64,000 nucleotides of DNA from Sapria himalayana (lineage: Eukaryota; Streptophyta; Magnoliopsida; Malpighiales; Rafflesiaceae): NCBI GenBank assembly GCA_029783825.1, contig JAREIK010003121.1, positions 29,672 through 93,671 on the forward strand, read 5' to 3'. The notes under the pieces were generated by a model. It made no database searches, was not told the DNA's origin, and saw only the letters and a program-made list of their open reading frames with translations. Of the stretch, positions 11,331-21,050 are shown in pieces. A program made the position numbers and the translations under genes. Position 1 is the stretch's first letter; each line of letters begins with the position of its first letter.

Positions 11331-11859
11331 AGGCTAAAAATCTACCCAAAATATTTGAGTACACATAAACATTTCACAGATATATAAAAATAGTAATTAT
11401 AGACATGAAAAAATATGAATGTGAGTTGATAGTCATACAACTTTAAACAGATATCTAAAAGATGGCCAGCAATGATGTTTAGAGAGAGTATGTGTGTGCG
11501 AAAATAAAATGTTTCAGAAATAATAAAGTTAATAGAAGCTCGGCCTCTTTTTGATCTAGCTGAAATTGATAAAGATGTGACCCATTCATAGGAAGGACTA
11601 TGATAATATATGAAGGCTTTGAATTAGAATTTTTTCGTGCATCTCATATGAGATATCCTACAAAGATTCATGATTAGGTTAATCAACAAAGCATAGAACA
11701 AAACCAGAATAAAGAATAATGATACATCCAAAAAAATCTCATCCTGTTTAGCTACACATAGATAAAAATCAAAAATAGTTCGGAAATTATTTTGATACAA
11801 AATCATCCTCATTATTAGTTGGTGCATTTGTGCTAGCCTCTCCTATGTGGTTTCATAGT
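11331..11859. other. CACTA-1 intron-like DNA shared with CACTA-3
   Basis: AT-rich sequence with no gene, but clearly homologous to CACTA-3 at 34130-34280 and to each 1,031-bp unit there (for example 35330-35830). Shared landmarks are 'tacctataataggctaaaa', 'cagatatataaaaat' and 'cccattcataggaaggac'. It probably represents intron or untranslated sequence of the element's own minus-strand gene. Confidence 0.6.
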
Positions 11860-12800
11860 TGGATCTTGAAATGCTATCTATCCCATCAATGCCACTAATT
11901 GTAACTCCATATAGGACATCTACTATTGTATTAAATTTTTAATTTCTTTCATCTCATCATTCATTTATTTCATGTCATCATTCATTTCTTTAATTTCTTG
12001 CATTTCTTCCTTGAAATGATTAATCTACTCATCCATCTCTTCTTTCATTTCCCGCATTTCTTCCCTCAAATAAGATATCTGCTCATCCTTCACTTTCATT
12101 TCGGTCTCCATAACTTCAAAATGTTTATTTGTTTCCATTACTTGTGTTCGACCGCCTTATCCACCATTACTGTGACAAATGAATTAGAAGCATGACTACT
12201 ACAACAAAATGCTACTCCATTTGAGCCGATGTTATATACTCACTGCTTCTTATAACCTTTTATCGTCTCCAAATAGATAGGATCAGAGTCAATTAGTTGA
12301 AGATCCATAGAACCCTCAACTTGTTGAGAAGCAACTGTAACACATTCCTCCATGAGTTCCTCTGATAAAATAAGAAAAAAAATTCTATTCTAGTTATACA
12401 TAAAATAAATTTAATATTTTGCATTCCAAACAACTTTGAAAATTTACTGTAGTATTATAAAATTTTATTAATATAACAGATTCTTACACCATTCATCTTA
12501 GACTTGTCAAAAAACTATCCATCCACTCTCTTCACATGCAACTTCCTAAAAAGCTCATAAAAATTGGGATCTCGGTCAAATTCTCCAGCCTAAAGTCTGT
12601 ATTTATTAAGTCAAAAAATAACAAATGTTAAAAATTTTTAACAAAATTAATAAAATCATGCACAGATTTGATTTATTTGAACTATTAGAACAACTACTAA
12701 ATATATAAATGTTTTAAATTTTAAAATTGTACCAAATATATAGTGTGCTCAATGCTCAACTTCGACCCTCCTGTGTGGTGAGACATTTCTGTACCTAGTC
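11860..12800 (-). pseudogene. CACTA-1 Transposase_24-like (Ptta/En/Spm) gene remnant
   Basis: Transposase_24 proteins are plant CACTA accessory/DNA-binding proteins with a conserved core and a C-terminal coiled coil. On the minus strand I read HTGGSKLSIEHT (about 12730-12800) and DRDPNFYELFRKLHVKRVDG (about 12490-12600, followed by a gtaag donor-like site). Next come EELMEECVTVASQQVEGSMD and DSDPIYLETIKGYKKQ (about 12230-12370), then a long Glu/Met/Lys coiled coil (about 11940-12110). Several stops interrupt it. The coiled-coil end is repeated in CACTA-3 (35830-38250) and partly in CACTA-2 (28590-28740), which supports its being native to the element rather than cargo. Family assignment is by motif pattern only. 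Confidence 0.7.
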
Positions 12801-13329
12801 CAGCTGATATTTAGAGATAAAGACATGTTTTTGGCTCTAAAGATTAGATCGGGTTAGGGGTACTTTTTTTTCCAAAAAGTTGAAACCGTGAAACCCATCC
12901 CCTTTTCCCCTAGATGGATCAACCCGCAACACACACCTCCCCCCCCCCCCCCCCCCACATACATTTTTTCAAAAAATTTGGTTCTGGCTATGAAATAGGT
13001 GCCTATCTTTCTCTTATATGAGTGTTAATGTAGAGTACACAACTCATCCCTCATAAAAAGGGTGATTTTTTATTGAGATCCTGGTAAAGGCTAAAGGAGT
13101 GTCAAGTGTCTTTTATTTTTAATAGCTTGCCTCATATTTGGTTTCGAGAAGAAGAAGTTTCTGCATAAAAGGTGCTTCGCAGACCATGTTCAAGGCTAGA
13201 GGTTGTTAATGCTTGATTTTTTTTGTTTTATAATTCTTATATCCCAATATAAAAATCTTCAGGTCTGACAGAGTATGCATGTACGTAGATGTGCATTTAA
13301 TTTGGTAATCTATAGTAGATTTCATGATT
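12801..13329. other. Unassigned CACTA-1 interior with an 18-bp C homopolymer
   Basis: No coding signal recognised. A run of 18 C lies at 12939-12956, striking in DNA this AT-rich. The stretch separates the Transposase_24 remnant from the RNA polymerase pseudogene and shares no obvious homology with CACTA-2 or CACTA-3. Confidence 0.6.
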
Positions 13330-15850
13330 TAATGAAGAATATCTAGGATTAGGTATATTATGATATTGAGAAGGATCTTGAAAGATGTCAAAGTACTCGT
13401 TCGAATGTAATGAGTTATCAGGATGAAGTAGTGGATATATTGAGAAAGAATTCTAGGACTCATTTCACAGAGAGTGAATTATTCAGTTTGCAAAAGTTAA
13501 TTGAGAGATATACTTCAATGTATGACGAGGAGAAACCTAATTTGTATGGTCATACAAATGAAATATTTAAGATGAAGATCTCTCAAGAGAAGACAACTAC
13601 TAAGAATTATCTCAAGATTTACCATGATCACTATGTCTTAGTATCAACTATTCAATATTTGGAGATTGTTATTGTTTATGTACTTGGTTCTCTCTTCAAC
13701 TATATTAATGATTACCCCATAGTTCACATATCAACTCTAATTAAGCATTTGGAAATGTGTGTAAGATTCCAAGCTAAAGTCTTGAAAGATGCAAAATGCT
13801 AGATAAGAAAATAGTGTCAGACAAGGCTTCTAGCTGTAATGAGTAGACACAACAGGTTAAGTTGTCTGACGACAACCCTAAAAATAAAAATGTAAGAAAT
13901 ATGTGATAGTTATGTGTTTAGTTGAATTCTTATTGGATAGACATATGATTGAGGTTACAAGTCAATTCAACTTTAGTGAATATTATGTAAAGGGTTCACA
14001 TATCAACTCTAATTAAGCATTGGAAATGTGTGTAAGATTCCAAGCTAAAGTCTTGAAAGATGCAAAAATGCTAGATAAGAAAATAGTGTCAGACAAGGCT
14101 TCTAGCTGTAATGAGAAGACACAACAGGTTAAGTTGTCTAACGACAACCCTAAAAATAAAAAATGTAAGAAATATGTGATAGGTATGTGTTTAGTTGAAT
14201 TCTTATTGGATAGACATATGATTGAGGTTACAAGTCAATTCAACTTTAGTGAATATTATGTAAAGGATAAGGATAGTAAAAAAAATCTCAATCCCAAGCA
14301 AATTATATGCAATTGCAATTTTGAGATTGACATGATTCTGATCAAACTCAATCTACCAATGGTATGTAAGCCTAAGGCTTGGAGACCCATAAGTGAGTAT
14401 TTAATCCCACCTTTATATCAAAATTTGCATGGTGAGTACTTATTTGACCCAATAGGTGATATTTATTAGAGCTTTCACATAATTACATCTCATAACTTGA
14501 CCCATTTAAAATTCATCTAAATACTAGATTTATAGATTTGTGCTTAGCCCTGAATACATTACAAGAACATGCTTTTGATATTAATAAGGATGTATTGAGC
14601 TTCATGGAAAAGAATCATCAACTCTTTGTTAACATGGTTTACTTATGCATAAAAGTCTTTCAAAAGTGAATGTTAGCAGGGCCATAGAAATAGTAAGGTA
14701 TACTTACATACAGTTTAAGAAAAAGTAACCCATTTCTAAGTAATTACCATGATTTGGTTAAGATTCTCATGGAGCGTATCCAATGTGCTTGATATGAAAC
14801 TGTCACAATCAAACTAGTATCTGCCTACAAGGCTTATAAATTATATCTGCCAACCTTCGTTGACTTCGTAATAGAATTTACCATGTTAGGGTATTCCATT
14901 TTCATGAGTGTGATTTAGCTAGAATTTTAATTCTTTTCTCTAGTAAGAATGCAGTAGATGGTAAATTGACCGCTGAAGTAAATGTATATAGAACAATAAG
15001 CAGTGCTGCTACTTTTTATTGTAAGAAGGTATTATAACTTATGAGAATGCTTTCTTATGGTATAAAAATATTATGGATGATAATTTATCGGATGAGGATC
15101 TCTTCCAAATTTTAAAAGATAATGATGCAGTTGATCTCTATCAGTTCATAAGCAAGTATCTATCTCTTAATAATAGTACTAATCTAATGCAAATTTCTAT
15201 CATACAAGATGCCTCAGCAAGTGCTTATCAGATTATGAGTTATTTTATTTTAGATACTAAATTAGCCTCATTTACTAATCTTATACCTTTGATTGAAGAT
15301 AATACTCTATAGTAGTATTCTAGATGAACTTCTGAGATACTAGAACAAGAAATTGTCTAAAAATGTACTTAACATAGTAATTCCAAGTCTCACTTGTAAA
15401 TTAATCAAAGTACTCTTCATGGCTATGATATATGGTAAAACTTTATTAAGTATATCAAATGATATTTATCAAAATTATAAACCATTTTAAGACAACAAGA
15501 ATGCAGCGAATTAGCTAAAGATATACAATCCTTCTTTAAAGAATGCTATCTAGTTATACTTTATCTATTGGAATTGATCTGCAATGTGGGTTGGTTAGCA
15601 TTAGCCATGAATAAATCCATTTTATATAGTGTTGGTCCTTACAAAACTAAGTAAGACTATATGAAGTTTAAAACTGAACAAATATATGTATTTGATCATA
15701 ACCTAAAAAGGAGGCAAGTTACTTTATGAATTTCCACGAATGATAGGGATCAAAGGAAGAGTCATACCTGTACCTTTGCTAACTTCATTCATCAAAAAGA
15801 TTTGTACATGGCCATGCACATGATAAAGGAAATACATTATTTAAAGGCTT
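13330..15850 (+). pseudogene. Phage-type RNA polymerase pseudogene, linear mitochondrial plasmid type
   Basis: This single-subunit (T7-family) DNA-directed RNA polymerase resembles those encoded by linear invertron plasmids of plant and fungal mitochondria. Readable blocks in order are a thumb/palm-proximal N-terminal part (13410-13802), LPMVCKPKAW (14353-14382), FKIHLNTRFIDLCLALNTLQ (about 14510-14560), and YLPTFVDF then FHFHECDLARILILF (about 14850-14940). Motif A follows as QDASASAYQIMSYF (15205-15246) with its catalytic-type Asp. Motif B is KVLFMAMIYGKT (15407-15442) with the Lys and Tyr-Gly. KRRQVTL and NFIHQKDLYMAMHM (about 15787-15830) come last. The motif C HDS block is absent: homology stops at 15850, just before DNA common to CACTA right ends. 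Frameshifts, stops and a 272-bp duplication kill it. The N-terminal third is not seen. Confidence 0.86.
13722..14265 (+). repeat. 272-bp tandem duplication inside the RNA polymerase pseudogene
   Basis: Copy 1 (13722-13993) and copy 2 (13994-14265) both start 'gttcacatatcaactct' and end 'tattatgtaaagg'. They differ at only about seven positions. The second copy restores a longer open frame (14020-14469), while the first carries a TAG and small deletions. The junction 'gtaaagg|gttcac' lies at 13993/13994. Confidence 0.95.
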
Positions 15851-15859
15851 AATAAATTA

Positions 15860-17427
15860 TTTTCAACAAGTTAATGTGCGTGTAGCAATACACACATGAA
15901 AAACAAATACCTTTCAATTTTTAATTATCAAATTAATTAAACAATAAATATATACACAATTTCGAAAAATTAGATGCTTGGCTTTCCAAATAGAAAAACA
16001 AATCAAATGGCTACAAAATTTGTAAACTTAATATAGCAAGGCACACATGAAAAAAATTATTGGTCTTCAAGCCACTTTCTTAAAAATTTATAAATACCCT
16101 TTATGTTAAAAAATATATAAATATATATATTTTAAGTTCATAAATTTTTAAGAATTCATATTAATTTTATGAATATAATAAGAAATAATTTTAATGGCAT
16201 AAAATTTCATATTATTTGATATAATTTATAATTTATAAAATTCTAAAAATTACTTAAAGTGAGATGATTATTAAGAAAATTTATCTTTATTAAATTTAAT
16301 AAAGACATAATATTAAAAGATAATAGTATAAATTTAACTCAATTATTTAGTTCTTATAAATTTCAATAGGGACAAATATCTATGTATTTATCTTTAATAT
16401 CAATTTATTTCATTTAAATATTATCAAAAATTAGAAATTTTTTTATAATTCAAAAATTTCAAATTTTTTAGTAATTATTTTTTAAAAAATTTCATTTAGG
16501 TATAAAACTATTTTTTATACTTAAAATAATATTATATTTACTAGTTTTTTTGTTAATTATGATGTTTTTGTAAATATCTTATATTTTATCATATAATGAA
16601 TTATTTTATCTTTTTATTAGTAGAAATTTTAATGTATGTTCATTATCTTTTTATATATCTTTAAAATTTTTAATAATTATAGAATTAATTATTTAATGTT
16701 ATTCTAGTCTATATTAATAGGTATTATAGTCTATATTAATAGTTATTGTAGTTTTTATTAATATTCAAATTTTTTGTATTTATATATTTTAAAATTATTT
16801 ATTTATAATAACCTATTTTTCTAATTATACGAGGAGAATGTGTCTTTCAAGGATCGCTCATCTATAGACCATGGCATATGTACCTTTAATATACAAAATT
16901 AAATAAAATATTAAAACTAATAATATATAAAAAAAATTAAATCATTAAAGATTAGCGATGAAAATTATCTCTAGCCCAAATAAATAGGTAAAAATCCCTA
17001 GATAAATGAATATATTTGTGAAAAATAAAATTTAAGGAAAATCACTTGCAATAAAATATAAAATAGTGAACAAAATTTTCATATAATTATTTATTGATGG
17101 ATTTTGTCTTGATCTAATAAGCTACAGATATTCCGTCGCTATATCCATCCATCACTATATCCGTCGTTATATCCTTCGCTATATCCATCACTATATCGAT
17201 CACTAAATTCCCTACTTTTCATTATGTGGAAATCTACAAAAATATTAGCAATGAAATATTTTCAATCAAACATTTCCATCGCTAATCATTTACTAATCCT
17301 TCGCAAAAGTTTAATTTAATGTAAAATCAAAAATTTTTTTTTATTCCCTAGCTAATCCCTCGCTAATTAGCTAGGGATTTTATCCCTAGATAAATTTCCC
17401 TATCTAAATCGACATTTTCTGTTAGTG
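15860..17427. repeat. CACTA-1 right-end region with subterminal repeats
   Basis: From 'attttcaacaa' onward the sequence parallels CACTA-3 from about 46000, sharing 'aatgtgcgtgtagcaa' and 'cacacatgaaaaacaaa'. From about 16130 it also parallels CACTA-2 from about 52490. The last 450 bp are dense in 'cgtcgctatatcc' and 'ccctagctaat' motifs and end TTTTCTGTTAGTG. No gene is present. A conserved block with 'tatagaccat' at 16860 occurs in all three elements. Confidence 0.88.
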
Positions 17428-20400
17428 AATGTGGAATAATGCCATAGATATATATATAATTAAAGACTCTTGTCAAATGGTTAGCTTTAAAATAGGAAGA
17501 GACTCTAAAGCAATATTTTCAACTATTTATACAAGTAATGCCAAGGAAACAAGGAAATCACTCTGGAAGGAAATGCAAGAGATAGCGCAGAACAACTTTC
17601 CCTAGATCATAAGAGGAGCCTTTAACATGATAAGGCATTCTCTTGAGAAGAAAAAAGGTTGACACTCGGATCATGTAGTAATAGCCCAATTCAATGAGAC
17701 ATTAGATCACAAAAATCTGATTGAGGCATACTTCCTGGGAATAAGGTACACATGGTGTAACAACTAAAAGAAAAGAGGAGCAATCTAGTTCAGATTTGAC
17801 CAAGTTCTATATAACTCCAAATGGATAGATAAGTTCGGAAATATAATGGTAAATTATTTAAATTGAACTTGCTCAGATCATATCCCATTATTAATATCTT
17901 GGCAGAAAAGATAAAGAAAGCAGAACGAATTTAAGTTTCAGAATGCATGGGGACTGCACAAAGACTTCGACAGGGTAGTAAGAGATGCATGGGAAGACCA
18001 ATTTCTGGAAACCCTGTGTAGATTCTAGCAACTAAACCTATAATAAAAACACTTTGGAAATATTAATAAAAAGATTCAGGATGTAGAAGATAGGGTTGCA
18101 AGGTTGGAAATCATCTATGAGGAAGTATAAGATGAGTGCTCAAAGGTAGAATTAAGCAAAGCGAAAGCAGAACTAAGACTCAGATTGCATATGGAAGAAG
18201 TCTTTTGGAAGCAAAGAGAAAAAACTAAATGGTTGAAAGATGGGGATAAGAATACAGAGTTTTATATGCCATGGCAAAAATTAGGATTCAAAAGTATAAA
18301 ATAAAAGGCTTAAGAACTAATTTTGGGCAATGGGTAGAAAGGGAAGAGAATATAAAAGGAGAGATAGAAGAGTTATCTAAAATTCACCCATACAAAAAAA
18401 CACCTCAAAAGAGTGTCTCGCTGATGCAATCTATAGAAAAACAAATAACATAGGAGGAGAACAAATGGCTTGAAGAATTCCCATCAGAAGAGGAGGTTAA
18501 AGAGGTAGTCTTACTCTAACAAAGAAAGCATAGTAGGTTACGATGGATAGAATAGTGGCTTTTTCCAATGTAGCTGCAGCATTATAAAAAAGGACCTTGT
18601 GGCAGCCATCACATGGATATTTGTGGGAGCACATATTACTAAGAAATGGGAATGCTTCTTTATTGTATTGATTCCAAAAAAGGAGAACCCTCAGAAATAT
18701 GAGGATTATAGGCTAATTAGCTTATGTAACACCATATACAAGATACTAAATAAACTACTTTAGAGTAGGTTTAATAGGATTTTTCCTTCTATTATATCAA
18801 CTTAGCAAGTGGGCTTCATCAAAAATAGGTCAATAATGAAAAATATCAATTTAGCCGTAGAAATGATGAGAGAAATAGGAACTAAAAGAAGTGGGCACAA
18901 TGTAATATTTAAATAAGATTTATCTAGAGCTTTTGACAGAGTAGAATGGGAAATTCTATTCACATAATGAGAAAAATGGAATTTTCAGAAATTTGCATAG
19001 ATCTAATATATAGATGTGTTTCGAGTGCGTGGGTGAAGATCCTGGTAAACGGACAGGCTAGAGAGGAATTTAAACCAATTAGAGGATTAAAACAATGAGA
19101 TCTATTCTCGCCCTCACTATTTAACATATACCTTGAACTATTAATAGTAAATCTAAAAATTGAAATGAGGAAGGGTAAAATCTTAGCCTATAAACACCGA
19201 GGTATACCCCAAAATGTGTGCTGCCTAGCATACACGTATGCTATTATTATCTTCTCAAATGTTAGCAGAACATCCTTAGAAAATATGATAAGCCTACTAT
19301 AGGTATTAGGCGAGGAAACTGGACAAATATGAAATAAGAATAAATGACAATTTATTATAAAAAGGAAATCACCTACAAATATAGCTCAAAAATTAAAGAA
19401 GGTGATAGGCTTTTCACAAAATATAGGAGTGCTAATGTATTTGGGATGCATGATCTTTGAAAGTAGACTGAAAGAAGAATATTTAGCCTTCCTAGTAGAA
19501 AAATTAAGAAAGAAAATTATGGGTTGGAAGGAAGACCTGCTAAGCATGGCAGGTAGAGCTACTTTAATCTCACATGTGCTTCAAAGCTCACTAGCATATA
19601 TTCTAATGGAGGTACAGCCACCAAAAAAGTTGATAAATAAATTAGAAAAAGATATGTCTAACTTTTTATGGGGTAAGAAAGAAGAGAAACCCAAGCCACA
19701 TTGGAAAAAATGGAAAGACCTATGCTTCCCAAAAGAGGAGGTGGGTTTAGGTTTTATTGGCCTAAATGATATAACCAAAGCCTGGGCCTACAAAATTTAG
19801 TGGTGTTTGAAGAATAATACCAGCTTATGGGTAGAATATATGAGAGCTAAATATAAATGATAGGATAACTCACTTAGGGAATCAATACAGTTGTCTAAAT
19901 GTTGGAAACTAATGCAGAATCAGCAAAGCATAGTGGACAAGCACTCAATCATGGTAAATAGTGGATGGAAATGGACCTTGAACGATCAAGGAAAATTCTT
20001 TTTAAAATGTGCAAAAAAGCTAATAAGAAAGAAAAGGGAACCTCAATATATTTTCAAATGGGCATGAGAGGAAGAAATGCTGCAAAAAAACGATGTTTTC
20101 ATGTGGAGGGTTCTATCAAATGCCATTCCACTAGATGCGAATATTCAAAAGAGAGGCATAAAATTAGCATCCAAGTGTGAATGGTGCTTAGAGGCAACAG
20201 AAAGTATAGATCACTTATTTTCTACAGGAAGGATAGCATTAGAAGTTTGGAACAAATTAGAAGCATATGTGGGTATGGAAAAATGAGAGTTAGCGTTAAA
20301 GGCTAGAATTGAATATTAGAGGAAAGCTCACATAAAGGGAAAGCTATTAGAATGGATTAGAAAAAGCATACCACACATAGTAGTCTAGTGTATTTGGAAA

Positions 20401-21050
20401 GCCAGAAACAAATGTAGATTTTAGAATGTTCAAATGAGTGCCAAAGCATACTAGAAGATATAAGAAGAGAAAGCTCTTCATTTACAGTTGGCAATTTGAT
20501 AAGAGTTAGCAACAAGGATAAAGAGGTAGAAATTAAAAAGCTATGGAGGCTAGAAACCATTAGAAAAAAGTGACCAGGATTTAAAAAATTCACTCAGAAC
20601 AAACCATCGAATAGTACACTAGCCTTAATACGGATTGAAGCTATAAAAGAAATATGGGGGTGAGAGGAAGAGGAGGGGTTATAAGAGATGAGCAAGAAAA
20701 GGGCATTAAAACATTCTCTTTGAGGGGAATAGCCATATCAGCCTTGCATATGAAAATTAGGGCCTTTCATAAGGGCTTGGAAATATGCAGCAAATATAAA
20801 TTCCCAAAAATACAAGTACATGTGGATTCATGCCTACTAGTGAATTTAGCTACAGAAAAGATAGAATTATGGGGATTCGAAGAAGAAATATGAAGTATCA
20901 GATAGGCCCTAATAGAGTTGAATGGTGAAGTAGCACATATATACAGAGAAGCAAACACACTCATAGACAGGCTAGTAGAAGAGTGAAAGAAGAAAAGTTT
21001 CAAGAATTTGGTGGAGAGGACATTCCAGACAGATACAAAGGTATAATTAA
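17428..21050 (+). pseudogene. LINE-A ORF2 continuation: endonuclease C-terminus, RT, zf-RVT, RNase H
   Basis: ORF2 resumes after CACTA-1. The endonuclease ends with a 'TCSDHIPLL' block (about 17868-17895) containing the SDH motif. The RT region (about 18480-19400) includes VGFIKNRSIM and DLSRAFDRVEWE. The catalytic box is destroyed: LINE-B has A-Y-V-D-D, while here it reads A-Y-T-Y-A at 19228-19242. The RT thumb reads open at 19402-19800. zf-RVT (about 20077-20286) has FMWRVLSNAIPLDANIQKRG and CEWCLEATESIDHLF. RNase H (about 20654-21000) has HVDS, but the usual Glu in AExxA is Lys (HMKIRAF). Many stops and frameshifts make it inactive. Confidence 0.92.

Larger units (their letters stand above)
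5495..17427 (+). mobile_element. CACTA-1, 11.9-kb CACTA (En/Spm-type) DNA transposon with captured cargo
   Basis: The left end is CACTACAAGAAAAAT and the right end is ...TTTTCTGTTAGTG, whose reverse complement is CACTAACAGAAAA, so the ends are imperfect terminal inverted repeats of CACTA type. It is flanked by tat (5492-5494) and aat (17428-17430), a 3-bp target duplication with one mismatch. Excision in silico restores the LINE ORF2 frame. Subterminal repeats ('ccctagctaaat', 'tcgctaa') line both ends. Inside are a Transposase_24-like remnant on the minus strand, SMXL, BPC and P-loop fragments on the minus strand, and a mitochondrial-plasmid RNA polymerase pseudogene on the plus strand. No TNP2 transposase was recognised, so the copy is judged non-autonomous. 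The strand given is nominal. Confidence 0.94.

Noticed and set aside
13330..15850. An intact integrated mitochondrial plasmid
   Set aside because: Only a truncated polymerase gene is visible; no plasmid DNA polymerase or plasmid terminal inverted repeats were seen around it.
17428..21050. Methylation-driven C-to-T decay as the source of most LINE stops
   Set aside because: Some stops fit Trp or Gln codons changed by C-to-T or G-to-A, but others need transversions; without a count against a consensus the claim is not supported.
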